A program made the translations under genes and the position numbers. From Platanthera guangdongensis (lineage: Eukaryota > Streptophyta > Magnoliopsida > Asparagales > Orchidaceae): a stretch of 64,000 nt of DNA. Below, piece after piece: positions 54,876 through 64,000 of this stretch; positions within the stretch are counted from its first letter, which is position 1, and each line of letters opens with the position of its first letter. The notes beneath the pieces were generated by a model. It made no database searches, was not told the origin of the DNA, and saw nothing but the letters and a program-made list of their open reading frames with translations. The DNA is taken from contig CM077150.1 in the NCBI GenBank assembly GCA_039583875.1, positions 51,288,261 to 51,352,260 on the forward strand, in the 5' to 3' direction.

Positions 54876-56585
54876 TGAAAGAATTGGTTTCACGATGTTC
54901 TAAACACTTAGAGGGGGGTGAATAGGTTCAATTCTTTTTCTGACTTAGGCAGATAATTCTATCTAGTTTAGCAATGTATTCAGCAGAAAATACAACACAT
55001 CATTCATATACACAGCATTCACAGATTGCACACTAGTTTTATAGTGGTTCCCCAAATGATGGGTACATCCACTTTCCCCCTTCGTCTATCTAGCAGTGTA
55101 CTAGATTCGTCCTAACTTCCTTCCTTCTTCTCAGATCCGTAGATCTTACAGCTCAGAACCAAGAATGGTTCCTACAACTTAGAGTGAATCCACACTCCTA
55201 CAACTCAGGCACAAGCCCTACCTCAGCCTCTTCCACAGGCCTACAACTCAGAGTGACACCCCACTCCTACAACTCAGGCAATAGCCCTACATCAGCCTCT
55301 TTTACAGGCCTACAACTTAGGGAACAGATTCCCCTACCTCAGGCACTCAGCCCTACCTCAGCCTTTATAATTTAGGCTTACAACTCAGAGATGTAAATCT
55401 CCTACACTTAGATCTATTACAGATCCTACAAAAATTAATGATGAAAATATAATGATATCTTCAACCAGATGGAGAGAGAATTGGTTGAAATCTTCTTGAT
55501 CAGTTCTTGATAGAACTGATTACTTAAGGATCAACCTGTCTTAGCTTTCTTCAAAGCTTCTTGAATCTAAACAAAGTAGGGTTGATCTTCTTTGTGTTGG
55601 AGTTGATCTTCAACCAGCTTCCTTCAGAAATTAATCTGAATTCTTCTTTAGACTTGATCTGAATTTTTCAGGCAGGCTGTTCAGATTCTACCTTCACTGG
55701 ATGAGAACTTCTCTCCTTCTTGTTTTTCTCTTTCTACAATATGTTGACTGTTTTTTCTTTTTCTTCTTCTGGATTCTCAATCCTTCAGATATTATAATTG
55801 ATTGGCTTGATTAACTTTTCTCTATTCTGTATGTGTTGTTCTTCTTATTGTTGTTTCAATTGTTGAGAGAGCATATCTATATATAGGCTTCATCCATGGT
55901 AACCGGCTGTTTTGGTTTCAAACAGTCTTCTGACACCTCTGACAGATGTGACAACAATGTCAGTAATGATAGCTGTCAAGTCTTCAGTTGTATTACTTCA
56001 GCCTTCATTGGACTTTGACTCAGCAGTAGAGAATGTCGACTGAATACTTCATATGTGTCGACACGCATAGTCCATGTGTCGACACAAGTCTTATTGTTAT
56101 CGACACAGCTTCACTTTTACTTCTCGACACAGCTTCTATGGAATGTGTCGACACAAGTCCTGTGTGTCGACAGAAACACTCCTTGTCTTGACAAAGTTGG
56201 TGTCGACAGAATTCTAGTGTGTGTAGACACAAGTTCTATATGTCGACACAGTCATTGTCGACAGAATTCTAGAATGTGTCGACAGCTTCTCTGTGTGTCG
56301 ACACAGCTCCTGATAATATCGACACAATCTGGCCCTTAGTGTCGACATAGAGTTGTCGACAGATTTTCTGTATGTCAACATAAATTCTGGGTGTCGACAC
56401 AATCTTGCCCTTGGTGCCGACACATCCATTCCCAAGTGTCGATACTTGTACTTAGAGAATTTTCCTTCCATTTACTTAACCTGCACATGATAGCTCAACA
56501 CAACATCAAATACAACTTGATGCATATCATTGAGTTAGGTGAGGTTTCTCCAAATCTGGTACACATTTTTCCAATGTACCCAACA
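54876..56585 (-). repeat. 3' LTR of Sirevirus-like element E
   Basis: TGAAAGAATTGG...TACCCAACA, 1710 bp, then the polypurine tract (plus atctccccctattt). GTGTCGACAC array at 56036-56446; TATA box CTATATATAG at 55879-55888 (palindromic). Left flank gtgat; the partner LTR is beyond the window. Related to D but clearly diverged. Confidence 0.88.
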
Positions 56586-56829
56586 ATCTCCCCCTATTTG
56601 GAGAAGTCATAACCCTTAGTCAATGATATACATCACTTATAATAAAATTAACAATATGATGTATAAAAATATTCAATGACAGGGAAACATATAAACAAAA
56701 CAAGTAAATAATATCATCACATAATATGATACAACAATAACAAGCATGAATCATTGTTTTGTTTAAACTTCACAAAAGTTTGTTTACAATAGATTACATG
56801 GAGTTTAAAACTGAAGATTACAATGTTAA

Positions 56830-57178
56830 AAATCTAGTCAATTTATCCTAAGGCTGATCAGGCACCTTGATCACTATGCCTTTTCTAGACTGGACCTTGC
56901 TTGTACTGGAGCTTCAGTATCTTCAGCTGGCTTCTTGCCTTTCAGATCCTTCTTCTTAAGTCCTTCAGCCTTAACTTTTTGCCTTTCAAAATAGTGATAA
57001 GGCTTGTGAAAATATTTACTGGGCTCTACAGCTGTAGCAGGTATTTTCCTAGCCTTGTGATCCCTTCTGAATTGATGTATCACATCTTATCTCTACAGAT
57101 ATTTGTTCCATTCAACTTCAGAATACCACTTGCCTCTATCATGCATTTTGTCTTTGACAGCTTTGAAAGGGGAAACTA
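56830..57178 (-). pseudogene. ORF3 C-terminal fragment of E, cut by element F
   Basis: Minus-strand frames give PSKYFHKPYHYFERQKVKAE, KKKDLKGKKPAEDTEAPVQA and, upstream to 57178, the remains of a SEVEWNKYL-type block: the C-terminal domain seen in D ORF3. Interrupted at 57182 by the F LTR. Confidence 0.8.
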
Positions 57179-57182
57179 GATC

Positions 57183-58747
57183 TGATATACTCTAAAGGGG
57201 GGGTGAATAGAGTATATGGTGCTTTTTGAAAACACAAAGAAAACTTTTTGCAAAGCTTTACAACAATTGTTGTAATGAGTGTAAGCAGGGAAGCAGAAAT
57301 AAAATTAAGCTATGCAGATATTAAGCACAAGAAAATCTAGGCCAGAAACAAAAAGAAAACATGCACAACCAGATGACACAAGGAAATATAGTGGTTCCCC
57401 GACTTGGGTACATCCACTCTTCTACCACCCTAGGTAGGAATCCACTGCAGGATGAGTTGATCAGGTGTCCTGGGCACCAATGAGCTTTTGATAAGGTGCT
57501 CAAAAACCAGATCAGATTTTTTGATCAGGTGTCTTGCCACCAATGAGCTTTTGACAAGGTGCTCAAAAACCAGATTCAAACTTTTGAAGGGAGTTTGAAA
57601 AACCCTTTACAGATTGGGGGTGAGAGAGTTATGGCAGTCTTCTCTTTCTCAAGCAACTGAGAAGACTATGTGGATTGATTTCAAAGCTCCCCCTGAGTCC
57701 TTGAAGTCTTCAGGAAGATGATCTTTGCTGAGGGTGATAGGCCTTCAAAAATAGATCTCCAGCAGATGATGATTTCAGCAAGCTGAAATGTTGAGTGTCT
57801 GGAGTCTTGAGATGATGTTGGCCTTGAACACTTGAGAGCTGAAGAGATCTGAATAATGTTTGAAAGCTTGATCTCTTTTTGATGAGTGTTCTTCTGAATT
57901 CTTGTTTACAGAAGATTGAGAGAGTCTCTGTGTATATAGAGGTGTCCTCTACTTATCTTTTTCTATTCTCTTGTTCTTGTCTGTCTTCTGTCTGATTCAA
58001 AAACATTCTATCTTTTATTCTCTGAGTCTGAATAGAAAATTGCTCTGTCAAAGATAGCCGTTGGTCTGAATTAATTACAGCCTTAATTGTATAATATGTT
58101 CTGAAGGAAAGTCCACTGATTTGTTCCTTAGAAAATCCCTTGAAACTTGCTCCAGAAGTAAATGAAAATGGCTGGCTGATCTTCTGTCTTAAATGCAGAA
58201 TAACTTCTATCTGATTTTGAATTAGAATTCTGAAGGTCAACTGAAATCGTCGAACTGAGCTCTGCTATCGTCGAGCTGAGCTCAGCGAAAATGAAAGATG
58301 TAAGCAGCAGAAAATCGTCGATCTGAGCTCAAAGATCGTCGAACTGAGCTCAGAGATAAGGATCCAGTTCAGAGTCAAAATCGTCGACCTGAGCTCAGCG
58401 GTCGTCGAATGGAGCTCGACGATATTGAGAAGTTGAGCTCAGCGATCGTCGACCAGAGCTCGACGATATTTTGAGGCTTGAGCTCAGCGATCGTCGAATG
58501 GAGCTCGACGATCTGCCAAAGTTGAGCTAGACGATCATCGACCGGAGTTCGACGAAACGTCGTGCTGAGCTCGACGATTTGGACTTAGTCACTACAAAAA
58601 CTTGGGTCTTCAGAGCTGCTTCCAATCCTAGCCTACTGACCCTTAGACTCAATTCTATTTTGACCTAAAATCTATACAGGAGGTCAAAACACAAAGTCCT
58701 AGAGACATAGTGATCCTGACCCAAATTAGTAATAGGGTGTTCCAACA
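57183..58747 (-). repeat. 3' LTR of F (1565 bp)
   Basis: TGATATACTCTAAAGG...TTCCAACA. Array of TCGTCGA/TCGACGA motifs at 58245-58580; TATA box at 57933-57938 (minus TCTATATACAC). The conserved tagtggttccccgacttggg block lies near 57390. Confidence 0.88.
58245..58580. repeat. ATCGTCGA...TCGACGAT interrupted palindromes in the F LTR
   Basis: About a dozen ATCGTCGA arms, often paired with GAGCTCGACGAT or GAGCTCAGCGAT about 7-10 bases on, forming ~23-bp interrupted palindromes. Upstream of the TATA box in element direction. Confidence 0.85.
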
Positions 58748-58764
58748 ATCTCCCCCTATTTGGG
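58748..58764 (-). other. Polypurine tract of F
   Basis: The minus strand reads CCCAAATAGGGGGAGAT directly before the 3' LTR. Confidence 0.85.
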
Positions 58765-58922
58765 TTAGGAAAACTATTTACAGATTTTGAAAAACAAACA
58801 ACAGAATACAGTCACAGAAACATAAAAACAACACAGCTAAACATCACAGAACCATCTCAGAGATATATAAACATGATATCCAGAAGGCAGTCACAGAAGT
58901 CAAGAATTATCACCTTACAGAG

Positions 58923-61900
58923 TTATTCCTTTTCTTTGCCTTTTACCATTTTAATTTCTCTGTTAGGATCTAAAGCTTGTTGTTTGGATCTGGTATCATC
59001 AGCTGCACTCAAATAGATTTGCTTTGAAGCCCTGGGAACCACTGCAGCTGGATGCAACTCCATGTATCTGTCTGCATCAAAAAACTTACTGGAGGCATAT
59101 CTTTCTAACTCTTTTTGCCTTTGCTCTGACATAGTAGATATATTGGAAGTGTCTAGCCCTTGTTCTTTTGCTTTCTTTATCTGATCCAAAGCAGCCAGTT
59201 CTTTCATTCTTGCAGTCCAAGCCATGGGATTTTTCTCAGGATCCTCAAATGGAACAGGTGGCTCATACCTGTTGGAAGTAGTAACTTGAGGTATCCTGGC
59301 AGTCACTGTATCTTTGAGCTTGTAGGGAAAAGGACCAGAAGATGTGTCAGATGGAACATGTCCTCCCCTAGGATAAGGATGCTGCCTGGAGTGTCCTTTA
59401 GAGTAAACCTGAGTTTCTCTTTGATTTCCCCTATATCCTCCCCTTCTAGAGTAAGAGCCCCTAGAATGGCCTTCCCTTTGATATGTTCTGGCATGAGGCT
59501 GGTAGGGAGCCTGGCTTCTAGCAGGGCCTGAGCTTGCAGAGCTGCCACCTGCACCTGCATCAGGTGGAGGTGGTGGAGGAGGATGAGGGTGCTTGAACTG
59601 AGTGGAATCTTTTTCATATTTCCTCTTCTTTTTCATAGCCTTCAACTGGTTCTTAGAGAATTGCATCCAATGCTCAGAGATTGGGCAATTGTGCAGAATA
59701 TAATATGGAACATCATTGTCATCTCTGACTTTGGCAGGAGGAACTCTCTTCAAGGCCTTACTTCTTGCCTTTCTTTTCTTTGCAATTGTGGCTGATGAGT
59801 CATCAGAAGCAGTATTATAATCCTCAGATTCAGAGCTTTGTGCATCATACAAGGCATCAATCCTTTTCATCAAATCCTCTTTTAGTTTAACAGCAGCTGA
59901 TGGGGCAGAAGATACAGAAGCAGGAGGAGCAACAGATGTAACTATAGGTACTGGAGCAGCAGATGTTACAACAGAAATTACTTCAGAAATGAGGGCAGCA
60001 GCAGCAGCTTCAGAACCAACAACTTCTACAGCAGGCTCACAATCAACAGCCTCTGTCATCAAAAGATCCTGTGAAATAGGCTCATCAGAAACAATTTCTT
60101 CAGCAGCAGATACAACTTCAGAGGTAGACACAGCAGTGTCTTCAGTAGCAGCAGCAGCAGGAACATCAGAAGTAGCAGTCACTGATAGAAGAAAATCAGA
60201 AATGGTTCTGGGGTCACAGCAAGAGAAGGGCACTAGGGCCTTGGACATATCTTCTGAGGGCTGGGCAGCATATGGCTCTGGGAGGCAGCTGAAGTAAGCA
60301 GTATCAAAAGTAGATAGCAGAGACCTTAGGTCTAGTGCTATGACAGGAATAGCAGCAGCAGCAGAAACAGACACAGCAGCAGTAGCAGAAGCAGCAGCAG
60401 CATCAGAAACACCAGCAGGAGGAGCAGCAGCAGCAACAGCAGCCTGGAAGCTGGCTTCATAGGGCATCTCCCCCTGCCTGGATGCAGAAACCTGTGCATC
60501 AAGGCACACTGCTGGGGGTGCTGCTATAGGGGTAAGGAAAGAGGACAGCCTGGCAGAGAGAGCTGCCACTGATTGTTGTAGAGGAGCTAAGGAGGCCTCC
60601 ATGAGAAGGGAGAGCCTAGGTGCAAGGATCTCATACAACTGATCAGCAAGGGCTGGGAGATCTACATGCTCAATGAGAGGAGCAGAGGTAGAGGGCATTG
60701 GGATGGCTGAGGAAGCTGGAGGTGGAGGGCTGAAGGGTGGAAGGGATGGCTCAGGAGAGGGTATGGTAGAGATAGAGGGTACAGGGATGGAAATGGAGGG
60801 AGTGAAGGTGGGTTGATCAAGAATCTGGTGGAGAAGGTCTTGGAAAGATGTGGAGGAGGATGGCAAATCTGGAGGAGAAGAGGGGGAATCATCCATGTAG
60901 GAGTCATCCAGGAGAGTGAAAGTTGGAAGGGATGGGGATGAGGTGACATCTGGAGGTGGATAGGAGAAAAGAGGGTGGAAGTGGGCTGCTGGTGGAGAGG
61001 AAATTGTTGCTGGAGATGGAGTAGATGTTGGAGATGGGCTGGAGATGGTAATTGTGGAGGTGGCTGGAGAGGTGGATGGAAGTGGAGGTAGGGTTGAGCT
61101 TGGAGGAGGAGAAGCAGCAGCACTAGCAGGCAGGTCCTCTGCAGGGGCAGAGGCCTGGGGTGGAGTGACTCTTAGAGTCCTGGTGCCTGAAGGGCCAGAA
61201 GAAGAGGGCCTGCTGGGCTTGGAGATTTGCCTGTCCCATTTCCCAAAAAGGGCACAGGTGAGTCTCTTAGAGGCATTGATGTGCACTCCAGAGGAGACTA
61301 GCAGGGCAGGGCATTTAGCCTGGAGGAAGATTCCCAGAATTCTTCCAAAATTCACAAAAGTCTTATTTATCTTTTTCTTCAACAAGTCAAAGAGTACTTC
61401 TCCCCAGTTCAAGCTTTTCCTGTCCACAAGAGCTCCCATAAGGCAGAGCTGGTATCTGGAGATTGTATCATGAGCAGAATGCTTGGCCAAAAGGACCTTG
61501 CCTACTACATCAGCCAAAAACCTGTATTCCACAGACAGGTTTCTCTTAAACAGCTTGCTAGGGTTCCCCTCAGGATGACCCATCCTGGCAAGAACATCAG
61601 CAAACTCTTCTCCAGAAAGGTCAGCAGAGTCTTCACCATTCCTGAAGCCAAAAACTTCTGTCAATACTGCTGGAGTCAGAGGTACCTGGGTGCCACCAAT
61701 GGAACCAACTATGGTGTTGTTGTCCAGGTTGTGGGCAGTATAAACCCATTCTTTAATTTCATCTGAGGCCAATTTGATTCTTGTTGACATAAGGGCAGAC
61801 AGATGCTGATCTTTGAACAATCTGAGAATATCCTGGAAGATTTGATCGGTTGTGTTGAAGGAATCGAAATCGATGTCAAAGCCGGCATCAAATTTCATGG

Positions 61901-61928
61901 CGGCGAGCACAGCAACAGAAACGGCCAT
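58923..61928 (-). CDS. ORF3 of F: intact ~1000-residue protein of the 'putative plant transposon protein' type
   Basis: Open from 61964, but I choose the ATG at 61928 (MAVSVAVLAAMKFDAGFD), which has an ACC before ATGG and lies ~115 bp after a TATA box. The N-terminal ~250 residues form a globular domain (VEYRFLADVVGKVLLAKHSA, FGRILGIFLQAKCPALLVSS, NASKRLTCALFGKWDRQI). Residues ~260-720 are Pro/Ser/Ala-rich; then an Asp/Glu-rich piece; NDVPYYILHNCPISEHWMQF; a poly-Pro and Arg/Gly-rich region (GHSRGSYSRRGGYRG), possibly RNA-binding; and a charged end (FFDADRYMELHPAAVVPRAS). No signal peptide or membrane anchor. It sits where Sireviruses carry an env-like gene, but the sequence gives no sign of an envelope role. 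Function unknown. Confidence 0.85.
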   Translation of the reverse strand: MAVSVAVLAAMKFDAGFDIDFDSFNTTDQIFQDILRLFKDQHLSALMSTRIKLASDEIKEWVYTAHNLDNNTIVGSIGGTQVPLTPAVLTEVFGFRNGEDSADLSGEEFADVLARMGHPEGNPSKLFKRNLSVEYRFLADVVGKVLLAKHSAHDTISRYQLCLMGALVDRKSLNWGEVLFDLLKKKINKTFVNFGRILGIFLQAKCPALLVSSGVHINASKRLTCALFGKWDRQISKPSRPSSSGPSGTRTLRVTPPQASAPAEDLPASAAASPPPSSTLPPLPSTSPATSTITISSPSPTSTPSPATISSPPAAHFHPLFSYPPPDVTSSPSLPTFTLLDDSYMDDSPSSPPDLPSSSTSFQDLLHQILDQPTFTPSISIPVPSISTIPSPEPSLPPFSPPPPASSAIPMPSTSAPLIEHVDLPALADQLYEILAPRLSLLMEASLAPLQQSVAALSARLSSFLTPIAAPPAVCLDAQVSASRQGEMPYEASFQAAVAAAAPPAGVSDAAAASATAAVSVSAAAAIPVIALDLRSLLSTFDTAYFSCLPEPYAAQPSEDMSKALVPFSCCDPRTISDFLLSVTATSDVPAAAATEDTAVSTSEVVSAAEEIVSDEPISQDLLMTEAVDCEPAVEVVGSEAAAAALISEVISVVTSAAPVPIVTSVAPPASVSSAPSAAVKLKEDLMKRIDALYDAQSSESEDYNTASDDSSATIAKKRKARSKALKRVPPAKVRDDNDVPYYILHNCPISEHWMQFSKNQLKAMKKKRKYEKDSTQFKHPHPPPPPPPDAGAGGSSASSGPARSQAPYQPHARTYQREGHSRGSYSRRGGYRGNQRETQVYSKGHSRQHPYPRGGHVPSDTSSGPFPYKLKDTVTARIPQVTTSNRYEPPVPFEDPEKNPMAWTARMKELAALDQIKKAKEQGLDTSNISTMSEQRQKELERYASSKFFDADRYMELHPAAVVPRASKQIYLSAADDTRSKQQALDPNREIKMVKGKEKE

Positions 61929-62040
61929 GGTACCTGCAAAAAAATCAACAGACAAAACGACCAAGTGTAGAGCTGCTTGGAGGGAAGAAAAGTTTGCAGA
62001 GAAATTGAAAGCGCAAGAGAGAACGACGACGAAAAAAGAG

Positions 62041-62050
62041 TTTTATATTA
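62041..62050 (-). promoter_or_regulatory. Candidate internal TATA box for F ORF3
   Basis: The minus strand reads TAATATAAAA ~115 bp before the chosen ORF3 start and immediately downstream of the 62075-62340 palindrome array. Confidence 0.55.
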
Positions 62051-62074
62051 GGGTTCGACGCAGAAAAGGAAAGA

Positions 62075-62340
62075 TCGTTGAACTCAGTTCGACGATCGAG
62101 GCTTCTAAAGGAATCTGAAGAGACTCCAAAATCGTCGATCTCCGTTCGACGATCTGGAAAGGCGTCGACCTCCGTTCGACGATCGTTCAGTGAACAAAAT
62201 CGTCGAGCGCCGTTCGACGATCGTTGACCGAAGGAGACAGTTCATGCTGTCTGAGGAGCGCTGAACTCAGTTCGATGATTCTGGAAATCGTCGAACTCCG
62301 TTCGACGATCTGTGGGGAAATCGTCGAGCGCAGTTCAGAG
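62075..62340. repeat. ATCGTCGA...TCGACGAT array between pol and ORF3 of F
   Basis: Six or more units such as aTCGTCGAtctccgTTCGACGAt, with arms ATCGTCGA and TCGACGAT around 6-8 central bases. Matches the F LTR motif and no other element's. Confidence 0.9.
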
Positions 62341-62420
62341 ATCAGAGAAATCCTAGACACTAAGGAAAATCAGAATTTTGCCTAGTCTTGGTCCATTTTT
62401 AGCTTTCAAAATCTTGGGTT

Positions 62421-64000
62421 TTATTTAAGACTTCCTCCATCTAACATTCCTAACTGATTTAGGAAGAAGGTATGTTTCTTTTCATCCAAAGGCTTGGTGA
62501 AAATATCTCCCATTTGTAAATCAGTTGGGATATACTGCAATTCAATTTTATTTTTCTCAACATTATCCCTTAAGAAATGATGCCTAATCTCTATATGTTT
62601 TGTCCTACTATGGAGGACTGGATTTTGAGCTATGGAGATAGCACTTGTATTGTCACAAAAGATTTTTGACTTTTCTAAGTTGTAACCATAGTCTAGGAGT
62701 TGATTTTGAATCCACAGTATTTGTGAACAACAACTGCCTGCAGCCATATACTCAGCTTCAGCAGTTGAGGTTGACACAGATGTTTGTTTCTTGCAAAACC
62801 AGGAGACAAGTCTATCACCAAGGAACTGACAAGTTCCACTGGTGCTTTTCCTGTCAATTCTGCATCCAGCATAATCAGCATCAGAGAATCCAGTTAACTC
62901 AAATGCTGAATCTTTTGGATACCAGAGACCTAGATTTGGATAACTTTTAACATACCTGAGAATCCTCTTTACTAATGTGAGGTGTGACTCTCTAGGGCTA
63001 ACTTGGAATCTGGCACATATACATGTAGCAAACATTATATCTGGTCTACTAGCTGTAAGATACAGTAAAGAGCCAATCATTGCCCTATATGTTGTCTGAG
63101 CAACAGGTTTCCCATGTTCATCAGCATCCAGTACAGCATTGGTAGGCATGGGTGTTTTCATACAAGATGCCTCAGACATCCCAAATTTCTTAACCAGCTC
63201 ATTAGCATATTTGGTTTGAGAAATAAAGATGCCCTCAGCATGTTGTGTGACTTGCAATCCTAGGAAGAAGGATAGCTCACCCATGCTACTCATCTCAAAT
63301 TTAGAATGCATTAGGTTGGAAAACCTTCTGCATAGTTTTGAGTCAGTAGAACCAAAAATGATATCATCCACATAGATTTGTACTAGAAGGGTATGGGACT
63401 TATGGGTTCTAATGAAAAGAGTTTGGTCTACTCTACCCCTTATAAAACCATTTTCCAAAAGAAAGCATGCTAGGGTCTCATACCATGCTCTAGGAGCTTG
63501 CTTGAGACCATATAATGCTTTATTTAATCTAAAAACAAAATCAGGATGAGTTGGAGAGATAAAACCTGGAGGTTGTCTGACATAGACTTCCTCTTTGATG
63601 TCTCCATTTAAGAAGGCACTCTTGACATCCATTTGATAAACTTTGAAGCCTTTGTGAGCTGCATAAGCTAAGAATATCCTGATGGCTTCTAATCTTGCAA
63701 CAGGTGCAAAGGTCTGGTCGTAGTCAATTCCTTCTTCTTGAGAATATCCTTGGGCAACTAGCCTTGCCTTGTTCCTTATTATTACTCCTTGATCATCCAG
63801 TTTGTTTCTGAATACCCATTTTGTTCCAACAATGGAATGATCCTTAGGCTTTGGCACTAGTTCCCATACTTTGTTCCTCTCAAATTGATGCAACTCCTCT
63901 TGCATGGCAATGATCCAGTGTGGATCTTGCTCTGCATCTTGAATGGACTGAGGTTCAATTTGAGAAAGGAAGCAGGTGTGCAACAGGTTTTGGTTGACCT
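62421..64000 (-). CDS. Pol of F: reverse transcriptase and RNase H (runs off the window)
   Basis: Open to the window edge (a TTG at 63983 is not a real start). In order: [87 protein letters not shown] with the catalytic [50 protein letters not shown] and [12 protein letters not shown], ending at 62421. All RT and RNase H catalytic motifs are present and no frameshift is seen. Integrase, protease and gag should follow to the right of the window. Copies the element RNA into DNA. Confidence 0.93.
   Translation of the reverse strand, partial: VNQNLLHTCFLSQIEPQSIQDAEQDPHWIIAMQEELHQFERNKVWELVPKPKDHSIVGTKWVFRNKLDDQGVIIRNKARLVAQGYSQEEGIDYDQTFAPVARLEAIRIFLAYAAHKGFKVYQMDVKSAFLNGDIKEEVYVRQPPGFISPTHPDFVFRLNKALYGLKQAPRAWYETLACFLLENGFIRGRVDQTLFIRTHKSHTLLVQIYVDDIIFGSTDSKLCRRFSNLMHSKFEMSSMGELSFFLGLQVTQHAEGIFISQTKYANELVKKFGMSEASCMKTPMPTNAVLDADEHGKPVAQTTYRAMIGSLLYLTASRPDIMFATCICARFQVSPRESHLTLVKRILRYVKSYPNLGLWYPKDSAFELTGFSDADYAGCRIDRKSTSGTCQFLGDRLVSWFCKKQTSVSTSTAEAEYMAAGSCCSQILWIQNQLLDYGYNLEKSKIFCDNTSAISIAQNPVLHSRTKHIEIRHHFLRDNVEKNKIELQYIPTDLQMGDIFTKPLDEKKHTFFLNQLGMLDGGSLK

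Larger units (their letters stand above)
57183..64000 (-). mobile_element. Sirevirus-like copia element F, 3' half, coding intact as far as seen
   Basis: 3' LTR 57183-58747, polypurine tract, ORF3, palindrome array, pol (RT-RNase H) running off the window end. It is inserted in element E; left flank agatc. Both visible reading frames are open, in contrast to B, C and D, so F is the youngest Sirevirus-like copy here and may be autonomous. Confidence 0.88.

Overview
This is nuclear DNA of a flowering plant, and almost all of it is nested LTR retrotransposons. The evidence is plant-type Ty1/copia and Ty3/gypsy polyproteins, tRNA-iMet primer-binding sites, polypurine tracts, 1.5-2.5 kb LTRs, a 500-base N gap, and one intact intronless membrane-protein gene with hydrophobic segments of plant style. 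I cannot name the species. No rRNA, tRNA or CRISPR was seen.

Left part (1-14.6 kb). Bases 1-2483 look like one end of a gypsy-type LTR that interrupts the protease/RT boundary of a second, minus-strand gypsy element (2484-12406). That element keeps broken gag, CCHC and protease sequences, a primer-binding site and a long 5' LTR. The LTR contains two clean later insertions. One is a 513-bp TRIM (5017-5529, TSD tattc). The other is a full-length copia element (7012-12357, TSD cgctc) whose 380-bp LTRs look identical and whose 1355-codon gag-pol is open: the youngest and possibly mobile element here. A plus-strand LTR with its polypurine tract lies at 14018-14600.

Host island (14.6-20.3 kb). It holds a possible terminal exon (14709-14803, +), the membrane-protein gene (15077-15838, -), a 141-bp inverted-repeat (MITE-like) element, and a 1.6-kb minisatellite of about 19-20 bp units that mixes A-tracts with CGCCCGGGCG-like palindromes and switches orientation internally.

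Right part (20.3-64 kb). A stack of minus-strand Sirevirus-like copia elements, called B, C, D, E, F and G here. Each complete enough one has the order LTR - ORF3 (env-like position, 'putative plant transposon protein' type) - pol - gag - LTR. B shares an LTR with a second tandem copy B', which runs into the N gap. D is inserted in LTR G with TSD caact. F interrupts E. In B, D and F an array of TCGA-centred palindromes occurs both in the LTR upstream of a TATA box and again between pol and ORF3. The motif differs between elements but matches within each one: TACTCGAGTA in B, GTGTCGACAC in D, ATCGTCGA/TCGACGAT in F. In B and F a TATA box follows the internal array just before ORF3. I read this as an internal ORF3 promoter co-evolving with the LTR promoter, and it is the main candidate for an undescribed system.

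The other surprise is 34062-~35655, directly after the N gap. This AT-rich segment holds decayed bacterial genes: a holo-ACP synthase (acpS), a likely outer-membrane beta-barrel protein and an ankyrin-like protein. It resembles Rickettsiales-type DNA. It is either an old bacterial insertion into the plant genome or a scaffolding chimera.
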